From Nitrospirota bacterium (lineage in GTDB: Bacteria > Nitrospinota > Nitrospinia > Nitrospinales > Nitrospinaceae), in assembly GCA_030600405.1 (NCBI GenBank), contig JAUVMD010000069.1, positions 1 to 6,756 of the forward strand: a DNA stretch of 6,756 nucleotides. The letters run 5' to 3'. The notes beneath the pieces are model-generated. The model was not told the DNA's origin, ran no database searches, and was given only the letters and a program-made list of their open reading frames with translations. Position numbers and translations under genes: made by a program. Shown here one piece after another: positions 1 through 5,501 of this stretch; positions within the stretch are counted from its first letter, which is position 1, and each line of letters begins with the position of its first letter.

Positions 1-240
1 CAATGCGACATTCTGTCAACAAAAAAAGTGAAAATTGTGCACTGGCGCCAGACTGAGTTCGGATCCGCCTGGCCGGGACATTTGGAGAGGGGCGGGAAAG
101 CCTTCTCCTTTAAGGCAGAGAGGGCTTATTTGAAAACTTGCTAGATCCTGTGATCCTATCCATTCTTTGATTTCTCTTTGACCTTTGTGTCCTCTATAGT
201 GAAAGCTCCTACCAGGTGTGGTCCGGCCGACGGCTCGCCG

Positions 241-256
241 GTCAAATTACTTTGAC
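241..256. promoter_or_regulatory. Perfect 6-4-6 inverted repeat over the -35 box (possible operator)
   Basis: GTCAAA (241-246), four spacer bases TTAC, and TTTGAC (251-256) form a perfect inverted repeat whose right arm overlaps five of the six bases of the TTGACA -35 box. Two-fold symmetric sites of this size are typical of dimeric regulators, and binding here would block or modulate RNA polymerase. It resembles no family site closely enough for me to name a regulator. It could also be chance, since one arm partly follows from the -35 sequence. Confidence 0.3.
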
Positions 257-281
257 AGGGGCATTTTGGGAGTGATACTAT
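252..281 (+). promoter_or_regulatory. Sigma70-type promoter candidate for the ccm operon
   Basis: A perfect TTGACA (252-257) is followed by an 18-base spacer and an extended -10, TGa-TACTAT (273-281). TACTAT matches four of six consensus bases and the TG motif adds support. An alternative register uses GATACT (274-279) with a 16-base spacer. Transcription would begin near 288, giving a 5' leader of about 60 bases before the ccmE ATG. This is the best promoter-like match I found upstream of the operon, and its position fits. It was identified by eye, not by scoring. Confidence 0.55.
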
Positions 282-351
282 GTGGCTAAAAGCGGGAAAA
301 TAGTATGTTTTTAAACCCTTTAACCCGGTTTCGGGACAGAGCTCAAAGAAA

Positions 352-843
352 ATGAAACATAAGCAAATCAAATTTGTCATTGGCAGCGTTTTGATTGTTC
401 TGGCGGTGGGTTACCTGATCACCACCAGCATCAGCACCACCTCTAAGTTTTTCCTGACGGTGGACGAGTTGACGGTGGCCGCCGCCCAGTATCATGGTGC
501 CGGGATCAAGGTGAAGGGCACCGTGGTCAACGGGTCGATCAACCGAAACCCGGACAATACGCTCTTGGTTTCCTTCCGGATTGAGGAGAATAAGGCGACC
601 TTACCCGTTACCTATAAAGGGATTACTCCCGATATGTTTGAAGATGGACGGGAAGTGGTGGTGGAAGGCACTTTGGGAAGGGACGGGGTTTTCCATGCGA
701 GTACGTTGATGACCAGTTGTCCTTCCAAATATGAAGCGGAAAAGGAAGCGGGCAAAACCCATCCGGGGAACATCCCTTATGGCAAGGATAAACAGCCCAC
801 TTTAGAGTCACCCAATATCCAACCCGGAAAAACTACGATCTAA
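352..843 (+). CDS. ccmE: Haem chaperone CcmE, CXXXY variant
   Basis: CcmE accepts haem from the CcmABCD complex, holds it covalently in the periplasm and passes it to the CcmF/CcmH ligation complex. The 163-residue protein has the family layout: a short basic N-terminus, one membrane anchor (about 8-26), an OB-fold beta-barrel (about 50-118) with the conserved stretch YKGITPDMFEDG (88-99), and a flexible polar tail. In the usual protein a histidine in HXXXY binds haem. Here the equivalent site is C123-P-S-K-Y127, so the attachment residue is cysteine, as described for Desulfovibrio and archaeal CcmE. A further His-Pro (H137) follows in the tail. Length matches E. coli CcmE (159 residues). The ATG lacks a clear Shine-Dalgarno sequence, but it is the only start that gives the expected N-terminus. 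It is the first gene of the operon. Confidence 0.95.
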   Translation: MKHKQIKFVIGSVLIVLAVGYLITTSISTTSKFFLTVDELTVAAAQYHGAGIKVKGTVVNGSINRNPDNTLLVSFRIEENKATLPVTYKGITPDMFEDGREVVVEGTLGRDGVFHASTLMTSCPSKYEAEKEAGKTHPGNIPYGKDKQPTLESPNIQPGKTTI

Positions 844-930
844 TTCCCAAACCGAGTCATCGAGACAATGCGGTGTTGATTTCACCCCAAGTGGATTCCA
901 CCGTGCCGGAGGTGACAGGATAATTATCAT
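844..930 (+). other. ccmE-ccmF spacer with small palindromes
   Basis: This 87-base gap is long for this operon. It contains GTGGA-T-TCCAC (891-901), a near-complete palindrome that could form a tiny stem. It also has a perfect 10-bp palindrome GATAATTATC (919-928) ending two bases before the ccmF ATG. A small stem GGTG/CACC (872-875 with 883-886) lies upstream. No T-run follows any of these, so I do not call a terminator. No promoter or convincing small gene was found. Confidence 0.4.
908..915 (+). promoter_or_regulatory. Strong but distant Shine-Dalgarno for ccmF
   Basis: GGAGGTGA is a full complement to the 16S rRNA 3' end, but it sits 15 bases from the ccmF ATG at 931, beyond the usual 5-10. 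A second, weaker AGGA (917-920) has a 10-base spacing. The palindrome GATAATTATC lies between GGAGGTGA and the start codon. If it folded, it would bring the strong site closer. Confidence 0.5.
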
Positions 931-2946
931 ATGAATGATATCGGTGAATTTGCATTATTGCTGGCCCTGGCGACGGCCCTTTACGGGGTTGCTTCCTATG
1001 TGATGGCCTTCCGGAGCAACCGGGTCGACGTTTACATGAGCGCCGACAAAACCCCCATCATCGTATGGGGGTGTGTGATGGTCTCCTCCATCGCGCTGTG
1101 GAAGGCTTTTCTGACCAATGATTTCAGCCTGCAATACGTTGCCGCCTATTCCAACATCGACCTCGATTTCTTCTATAAATTTTCCTCATTCTGGGGCGGG
1201 CAGAAGGGGTCGCTACTTTTCTGGGCTCTGATTCTCACCACCTATATGATGGTGGTCCACGTCCAGAACCGGAAGCAGAACGTCCGGCTGGTGCCCATTG
1301 CACTGGCGGTGATGATGGTCATCACCTTGTTTTTCCTGGTACTCCTCAACTTTTCGACCAATCCCTTTGAGCGTCTTCCCGTACCCCCGGAAGATGGACG
1401 GGGCCTGAATCCGCTTCTCCAGAATTACTGGATGGTGATTCACCCGCCGACTTTATATCTGGGGTATGTCGGGTTTACCGTACCCTTTGCCTTTGCCACC
1501 GCCGCACTGCTCACCAAAAATCTGGACGACGGTTGGATTCGTCTGACTCGAAAATGGACGCTGGTGTCGTGGTTCTTTCTGTGTTTGGGGAATCTATTCG
1601 GTGCACAGTGGGCGTATGTCGAGCTGGGTTGGGGCGGTTACTGGGCGTGGGACCCGGTGGAGAACGCAGCGTTCATGCCGTTGATTGTCGCCACCGCGTA
1701 TCTGCATTCGGTGCAGATCCAGGAGAAGAAGGACATGATGAAGGTCTGGAACATGTCGCTGGTTCTGCTGACGTTCGTGATGACCATCTTCGGCACCTTC
1801 ATCACCCGCAGCGGGTTGATCCAGTCGGTACATACGTTTGACGAAGCGACCCTCGGTTATTACTTCCTGGGATTCCTGGGTGTCATCATCGCGTTTTCGG
1901 TGACGATGATTTTGCTGCGTCTGCCGCTGTTGCAAAGTAAAAACGAACTCGACTCGTTCTTATCCCGCGAGAGCAGTTTTCTGCTCAACAACCTGGTGCT
2001 TCTGGGTATCGCGTTCGCTACATTTTGGGGAACTATTTTCCCGATCGTATCCGAAGCGTTCCGCGGGGTGAAGATCACCGTCGGTCCGCCGTTCTACAAT
2101 CAGGTGAACGTGCCGATCGGCATGGTCCTGCTGGCGTTGATCGGCATCGGACCCGTCATCGCGTGGCGCCGGTCAAGCTGGTCGAACCTGAAGAGAAATT
2201 TTACGAAGCCGGTCCTGACGGCGGCAATAGGTGCCGCCATGATGTTCCCGTTCGTGCCGCTCACCGACAAATCGGAAATTTTTACCTACATCACCTTCAT
2301 CCTGTGCATCTTTGTGATGACCTCCATGTTCATCGAATTCATGAAAGGCACCGGTGCCCGCATGGAAGCACGTGGGGAGTCCCCGATCAATGCATTATCA
2401 GGACTGGTTTGGAAAAATAAAGGCCGGTACGGAGGTTATATTGTTCACCTGGGAGTGGTCCTGATATTTGCGGGTATCGCCGGGTCTCAGTCGTACAGCA
2501 CCGACGTGGAGAAGCACTTGAAGATCGGCGAACGTTTTCAATTGCGCGGTTATGATTTCATTTACGAAAAGCTGTTAGTGAAAGAGGAAAGCAGTACCAA
2601 GACCCGGGTCATCGCCCAGCTGGGAATCGAACGCGATGGCCGAAGATTGTGGACGGGTATGCCGGAGAAGGAATTTTACAAGGGACAGAACCAGCCGGTG
2701 ACGGAAGTGGATTTGATTTCCACCTTAAAAGAAGATGTGTACATGATTCTGGCCGACTTTAATCCCGAGAACAGTTCCGCCACCATCAAGGTGTACGTCA
2801 ATCCGATGGTCAAGTGGATGTGGCTGGGGGGCTGGGTCATCGCGTTTGGGACCATGATCGCTGTGTGGCCGGATCGGCTGGAAGCCCGCCGCCGCGTGGA
2901 ACGGTTGAAACGCCAGGAAGCGATCTTTATACCGGCGCAGGAGTAA
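931..2946 (+). CDS. ccmF: Cytochrome c haem lyase subunit CcmF
   Basis: CcmF is the large integral membrane component that receives holo-CcmE and helps attach haem to the CXXCH motif of apocytochromes. The 671-residue protein is close to the usual length (E. coli 647). It is hydrophobic over most of its length, with about 14-15 probable membrane spans. The tryptophan-rich WWD haem-handling motif is at 233-246 (GWGGYWAWDPVENA). The four histidines expected to ligate the periplasmic haem and the internal haem b are visible in conserved contexts: H171 (in HPPTLYLGY), H259, H301 (SVHTF) and H507 (YIVHLGVV). A soluble, probably periplasmic domain spans about 525-622 before the last span (627-646), and the tail is basic. 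The start gives the family N-terminus (MNDIGEFALLLALA). Its stop is five bases before ccmH. Nothing is missing or broken. Confidence 0.98.
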   Translation: MNDIGEFALLLALATALYGVASYVMAFRSNRVDVYMSADKTPIIVWGCVMVSSIALWKAFLTNDFSLQYVAAYSNIDLDFFYKFSSFWGGQKGSLLFWALILTTYMMVVHVQNRKQNVRLVPIALAVMMVITLFFLVLLNFSTNPFERLPVPPEDGRGLNPLLQNYWMVIHPPTLYLGYVGFTVPFAFATAALLTKNLDDGWIRLTRKWTLVSWFFLCLGNLFGAQWAYVELGWGGYWAWDPVENAAFMPLIVATAYLHSVQIQEKKDMMKVWNMSLVLLTFVMTIFGTFITRSGLIQSVHTFDEATLGYYFLGFLGVIIAFSVTMILLRLPLLQSKNELDSFLSRESSFLLNNLVLLGIAFATFWGTIFPIVSEAFRGVKITVGPPFYNQVNVPIGMVLLALIGIGPVIAWRRSSWSNLKRNFTKPVLTAAIGAAMMFPFVPLTDKSEIFTYITFILCIFVMTSMFIEFMKGTGARMEARGESPINALSGLVWKNKGRYGGYIVHLGVVLIFAGIAGSQSYSTDVEKHLKIGERFQLRGYDFIYEKLLVKEESSTKTRVIAQLGIERDGRRLWTGMPEKEFYKGQNQPVTEVDLISTLKEDVYMILADFNPENSSATIKVYVNPMVKWMWLGGWVIAFGTMIAVWPDRLEARRRVERLKRQEAIFIPAQE

Positions 2947-2951
2947 GACCT

Positions 2952-3446
2952 ATGAAAACGATGCGAATCTACATGTCGATGATAGCCGCACTGGTTGTGC
3001 TTTCAGGGCCGGCGACCGTTTGGGCCGCGTCGCAGTTGGCCGATCTGGAAAACGCGCTGATGTGCAAATGCGACGACAAGTGTGGCAAGGTACTGATCAA
3101 CTGCACCTGCGACACCGCCAAGGAAACGCGCAAGGCCCTGAAGACGAACCTGGAGTCCGGATTGACGGTGGACCAGATCGTCAAACAATATGTCGTTAAG
3201 TACGGCGAAACAGTATTGTCGGCCCCGACCAAATCAGGCTTCAATCTTTCGGCCTGGATCACCCCATTTGCGGCGCTGGTGATCGGCGGTTTCGGGGTGC
3301 GTAAGGTGATCCAATCCTGGGTACGCCCGGTCCAGACCGAAAAAGATGCCGACGAAAGCGGGGAGGAATCGGCGTCCGAAGCAGACACTCCTTCCGGAAA
3401 GTATTCCAAGAGACTGAAAGATGAACTCGACCGGTTAGAATCCTGA
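2952..3446 (+). CDS. ccmH: CcmH-family protein with a five-cysteine cluster in place of LRCxxC
   Basis: CcmH normally uses a periplasmic LRCxxC pair to handle the apocytochrome disulfide together with CcmG. The 164-residue product has a signal peptide or N-terminal anchor with likely cleavage after A25 (VWA-AS). A helical domain follows (about 28-92) that matches the family in LADLENALMC and in the DQIVKQYVVKYGETVLSAP segment. One membrane span (about 102-119) and a charged, acidic then basic tail complete it. The active-site region is unusual: cysteines 38, 40, 44, 51 and 53 give C-x-C-x3-C-x6-C-x-C, with no CxxC, and Met37 stands where Arg is usual. The spacing suggests a dithiol or metal site, which is inference. 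AGGAG at 2939-2943, eight bases from the ATG and overlapping the ccmF end, sets the start. An upstream in-frame start at 2814 would lie wholly inside ccmF and is unlikely. Confidence 0.88.
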   Translation: MKTMRIYMSMIAALVVLSGPATVWAASQLADLENALMCKCDDKCGKVLINCTCDTAKETRKALKTNLESGLTVDQIVKQYVVKYGETVLSAPTKSGFNLSAWITPFAALVIGGFGVRKVIQSWVRPVQTEKDADESGEESASEADTPSGKYSKRLKDELDRLES

Positions 3447-3450
3447 CACT

Positions 3451-3780
3451 ATGACCGGTGCGAACTTTCTGCAACTGATTCTTGTTATCTTGATCCTGGT
3501 CGTCGTCGGTATTCCCCTGTTTTCGAGGATTCCCACCGAGCGGTTGTTCAAACCTCTGGACCCTGCTGAGGAAGAGTACAAGCATCTTCTGGTCCGTAAA
3601 GAGGAAGTGTTGCTGGCCATTAAAGAACTGGAATTCGATTTCAAGACCGATAAAATATCCAAGCCGGATTTCGAGGCGCTCCACCACAAGCTGGAGGAGG
3701 AGGCGGTGGGCCTCCTGGAAAAAATAGACGCATTGGAAAAGCAGTTGAAGCAGAAAAAAAAGACCGCGGGTGCGGCTTGA
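3451..3780 (+). CDS. Short membrane-anchored coiled-coil protein, CcmI N-terminal type
   Basis: The 109-residue protein has one N-terminal membrane span (about 6-25), then a charged helical region (38-103) rich in Glu, Lys and Leu that should form a coiled coil, and a basic end. The stretch around 59-74 (ELEFDFKTDKISKPDF) resembles the part of CcmI/CycH N-terminal domains that follows a membrane helix, where an ELE-D---GK---DF/Y pattern recurs. CcmI binds apocytochromes and holds the haem lyase together. Full CcmI proteins add a second span and a periplasmic TPR domain, both absent here. The position between ccmH and ccmA, four bases after ccmH, supports a role with CcmF/CcmH. There is no clear Shine-Dalgarno, so translation is probably coupled to ccmH. 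The identity as a minimal CcmI is inferred from pattern and context, so I give no symbol. Confidence 0.7.
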   Translation: MTGANFLQLILVILILVVVGIPLFSRIPTERLFKPLDPAEEEYKHLLVRKEEVLLAIKELEFDFKTDKISKPDFEALHHKLEEEAVGLLEKIDALEKQLKQKKKTAGAA

Positions 3781-3816
3781 TTCACCAATGAATCGTCCCA
3801 CACTTCCCTATCCCTC

Positions 3817-4557
3817 ATGACCGAATCCAAACCTTCGCCGAATTTCGGCCCAGCCATTCAGGTGCAAGGCATCCGAAAACATTTCGGGCATCTGGAAGCC
3901 TTGCGCGGTGTCGACTTCGAGTTGAGGAAAGGTGAATTCTTGAGTCTGTTCGGTCCCAACGGTGCCGGTAAAACGACGTTGATCGGCATTCTGTCGGCGT
4001 TGACCCGGCCCTCGTCCGGCACCGCAAAGGTGGCGGGGTATGATGTGAAGGAAGCGGACCCGGAAATGCGGCGTGAGATTGGAGTGATTTCCCACGCCAG
4101 TTTTTTATACGCCGATTTGTCGCCGCTTGAGAACATTCGTTTTTACGCCACGATGTACGGCGTGGAGCGGGCGGAGGAACGGGCCATCGAGGTGATCGAC
4201 GAGGTCGGCTTGAAGCCGAGAATACATGACCGTGTGCGAACGTTCAGCCGGGGGATGTTGCAACGGTTGTCCATCGCCCGGGCGATTGTGCACAATCCGT
4301 CGATCCTTTTTCTGGATGAGCCGTACACGGGATTGGACCAGCACGCGTCGGGAATTCTCAAGGTGCAACTGCAAGCCCTGCATACGGACCAACGGACGAT
4401 TTTGATGACCACCCACGATTTTTCGCGCGGGCTGGAAATGTGCGACCGGGTGGCGATCCTGGTCCGCGGAAAACTGGCCCTGTGGAAATCGGCGGACCAA
4501 GTCGACCCTGCTGATTTTGAACGGTTGTATCTCGAAACGGTCGAACAGGCCAAATAA
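3817..4557 (+). CDS. ccmA: Haem exporter ABC ATPase CcmA
   Basis: CcmA is the cytoplasmic ATPase that works with CcmB, and its ATP hydrolysis releases holo-CcmE from CcmC. All nucleotide-binding motifs are visible in the 246 residues: Walker A GPNGAGKT (46-53), ABC signature FSRGM (143-147), Walker B ILFLDEP (163-169), D-loop TGLD (171-174) and switch histidine H200. The signature departs from LSGGQ, and the Q-loop area reads ISHASFLY (91-98) with no glutamine. Both departures resemble what I recall from non-enterobacterial CcmA. It is longer than E. coli CcmA (about 207), with a 14-residue N-terminal lead and a longer C-terminus. No Shine-Dalgarno precedes the ATG, and the 36 bases before it are pyrimidine-rich. 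A GTG at 3862 (V16) would give a shorter N-terminus but also lacks a ribosome site. Confidence 0.96.
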   Translation: MTESKPSPNFGPAIQVQGIRKHFGHLEALRGVDFELRKGEFLSLFGPNGAGKTTLIGILSALTRPSSGTAKVAGYDVKEADPEMRREIGVISHASFLYADLSPLENIRFYATMYGVERAEERAIEVIDEVGLKPRIHDRVRTFSRGMLQRLSIARAIVHNPSILFLDEPYTGLDQHASGILKVQLQALHTDQRTILMTTHDFSRGLEMCDRVAILVRGKLALWKSADQVDPADFERLYLETVEQAK

Positions 4558-4566
4558 GAGGATAGA

Positions 4567-4633
4567 TGTCATGCTAAGCTTGTCGAAGCATGGCATGATT
4601 AAGATGTCACCCTTCGACAGGCTCAGGGTGAAA
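4567..4633. repeat. Inverted pair of REP-like hairpin repeats between ccmA and ccmB
   Basis: Two 29-base units face each other across 9 bases. Unit 1 (4567-4595, plus) has stem CATGCT/AGCATG around an 11-base loop, AAGCTTGTCGA. Unit 2 (4605-4633, read on the minus strand) has stem TCACCCT/AGGGTGA around GAGCCTGTCGA. In the same orientation the units match at 21 of 29 positions by my count. The stems differ by two compensatory base pairs (TG/CA versus CC/GG). The core GCYTGTCGAAG is the type of palindrome often scattered through bacterial genomes as REP sequences. A convergent pair is the REPIN/BIME arrangement, usually mobilised by a single-copy TnpA-REP (RAYT) transposase elsewhere. No T-run follows, so it is not an obvious terminator, though it could affect ccmA/ccmB mRNA stability. 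Confidence 0.8.
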
Positions 4634-4663
4634 TAGCGTATGATTTATTGAGGATCGATTGAA

Positions 4664-5344
4664 ATGAACCAGTACCTGTCTCAGGTGAAGGCGATTATCT
4701 GGAAGGATTTCGTCACCGAACTGAAAACCCGCGAGCTGTTCAGTTCCATGTTCGTGTTTGCGGTATTGGTGATGTTGATCTTCATTTTTTCCATCAATCT
4801 CAGCATCGTGAGCGCCAGTCAAGTCGGACCGGGAGTTTTATGGGTGGCCATCCTGTTCGCGGGAACGCTCGGGCTCAACCGTTCGTTTGCGCTGGAAAAG
4901 GAAAACGGCTGTCTGCAGGGTTTGATGCTGGCGCCGGTTGATCGCTCGGCTATTTTCTTCGGAAAAATGCTGAGCAATCTGGCGTTTCTGCTGATCATGG
5001 AAGCGTTTCTTTTGCCGGTGTTTATGATATTTTTTAATGTGGATATTGGATCTCATCTGGCACCCTTGTTGGCGGTTATTTTTATGGGTACGCTGGGTTT
5101 CAGCGCATTGGGTACGTTGTTGTCCTCCCTGTCTTCCAATTTAAAAACGCGGGAGATCATGCTTCCGATTTTGCTGTATCCGCTGATGGTGCCGATAGCT
5201 ATCGGATCGGTCCAGTTGACCGGACAAATTCTGGATGGTAAATCCCTCACGGATATGATGAACTGGGTGGGATTGATCCTTTGTTTCGACATTATTTTTA
5301 TCAGCGCATCTATTATGACGATCGATCATATTTTAGAGGAGTGA
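4664..5344 (+). CDS. ccmB: Haem exporter membrane subunit CcmB
   Basis: CcmB is the membrane-spanning partner of CcmA in the complex that drives holo-CcmE release. The 226-residue product (E. coli about 220) has the family pattern. A cytoplasmic amphipathic start carries WKDFVTELKTREL (13-25). About six hydrophobic spans follow (roughly 28-48, 57-73, 103-125, 131-155, 165-187 and 199-220). The conserved cytoplasmic loop after span 2 has GTLGLNRSFALEKENG (67-82) and LMLAPVDRSAIFFGK (87-101). LKTREL (20-25) and LKTREI (160-165) occur just before spans 1 and 5, as an internal echo between the protein halves. GAGGA at 4650-4654, nine bases from the ATG, supports the start. It is separated from ccmA by the REP-like pair and followed four bases later by ccmD. 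Confidence 0.96.
   Translation: MNQYLSQVKAIIWKDFVTELKTRELFSSMFVFAVLVMLIFIFSINLSIVSASQVGPGVLWVAILFAGTLGLNRSFALEKENGCLQGLMLAPVDRSAIFFGKMLSNLAFLLIMEAFLLPVFMIFFNVDIGSHLAPLLAVIFMGTLGFSALGTLLSSLSSNLKTREIMLPILLYPLMVPIAIGSVQLTGQILDGKSLTDMMNWVGLILCFDIIFISASIMTIDHILEE
5335..5344 (+). promoter_or_regulatory. Shine-Dalgarno of ccmD, embedded in the ccmB stop
   Basis: AGAGGAGTGA combines a strong ribosome site (GAGGAG) with the ccmB TGA stop (5342-5344). GGAG (5338-5341) is seven bases from the ATG at 5349. This placement supports the 50-residue ORF as a real gene coupled to ccmB. Confidence 0.7.
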
Positions 5345-5348
5345 TTGC

Positions 5349-5501
5349 ATGGACAACCTGGGGTATTTATTCGCGGTCAATGTGTTCGTCTGGGGTGGGA
5401 TTTTTGTGTACGTGTTTTCCCTGATCCGGCGAAGCCACTCCCTTAAAAAGGATTTGGACCTGCTCAAGGAAACCCTCAAAAAGGATTCAGGAAATGAGTG
5501 A
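5349..5501 (+). CDS. ccmD: Small membrane protein CcmD
   Basis: CcmD is a tiny membrane protein that associates with CcmABC and is needed for release of holo-CcmE. This 50-codon ORF encodes one membrane span (about 5-26: LFAVNVFVWGGIFVYVFSLI). A basic turn RRSHS (27-31) and a charged helical tail, LKKDLDLLKETLKKD (32-46), follow. That is the CcmD layout: aromatic-rich single span, then Arg-Arg, then a charged cytoplasmic helix. CcmD is too divergent for a firm call on sequence alone. The location between ccmB and ccmC, a good ribosome site overlapping the ccmB stop, and an eight-base overlap with ccmC (ATGAGTGA, 5494-5501) make it convincing. Confidence 0.85.
   Translation: MDNLGYLFAVNVFVWGGIFVYVFSLIRRSHSLKKDLDLLKETLKKDSGNE

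Larger units (their letters stand above)
1..351. other. Non-coding leader upstream of the ccm operon
   Basis: I see no convincing gene here. One forward frame is open from the left edge to a TAG at 142-144, but it has no start in the window and its translation looks like no protein I know. The stretch holds a 10-bp perfect palindrome CTGGCGCCAG (42-51). A weak stem AAGCC/GGCTT (98-102 with 123-127) has no T-run after it. A GC-rich stem CCGGC/GCCGG lies at 223-227 and 237-241. The main promoter candidate is at 252-281. A TTGACA on the minus strand (complement of 14-19) could be the -35 box of a divergent gene whose -10 lies beyond the left edge. A mini-hairpin CCCG-GTTT-CGGG (324-335) lies just before ccmE in the probable 5' leader. 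Confidence 0.6.

Noticed and set aside
98..127. Stem AAGCC/GGCTT as terminator of an upstream gene
   Set aside because: The stem is short with a 20-base loop and no T-run. No upstream gene is visible.
1..144. Frame open from the left edge to TAG at 142, possible gene tail
   Set aside because: No start in the window, no recognisable protein pattern, and 47 open codons are not rare by chance at this composition.
178..200. TTGACC ... TATAGT as a second promoter
   Set aside because: The spacer is only 11 bases, too short for sigma70, and no better -35 sits at 16-18 bases.
792..934. Both alternative frames are open across the ccmE-ccmF gap, one ending in TGA within the ccmF ATGA
   Set aside because: Neither has an ATG start. 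CcmE already has a complete family-length tail, and short open runs in 87 bases are expected by chance.
1594..1935. Long antisense open frames within ccmF and other ccm genes
   Set aside because: They mirror the codon bias of the real genes, have no ribosome sites or known protein features, and overlap strongly supported CDSs.
2814..2951. Upstream in-frame start extending CcmH by 46 residues
   Set aside because: The extension lies wholly inside ccmF and would put a non-signal sequence before a good signal peptide. ATG 2952 has a well-placed AGGAG.
4607..4633. Hairpin TCACCCT/AGGGTGA as a rho-independent terminator after ccmA
   Set aside because: It is followed by AAATAGCG, not a T-run, and it matches the neighbouring repeat in inverted form. 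A REP-like repeat explains it better.
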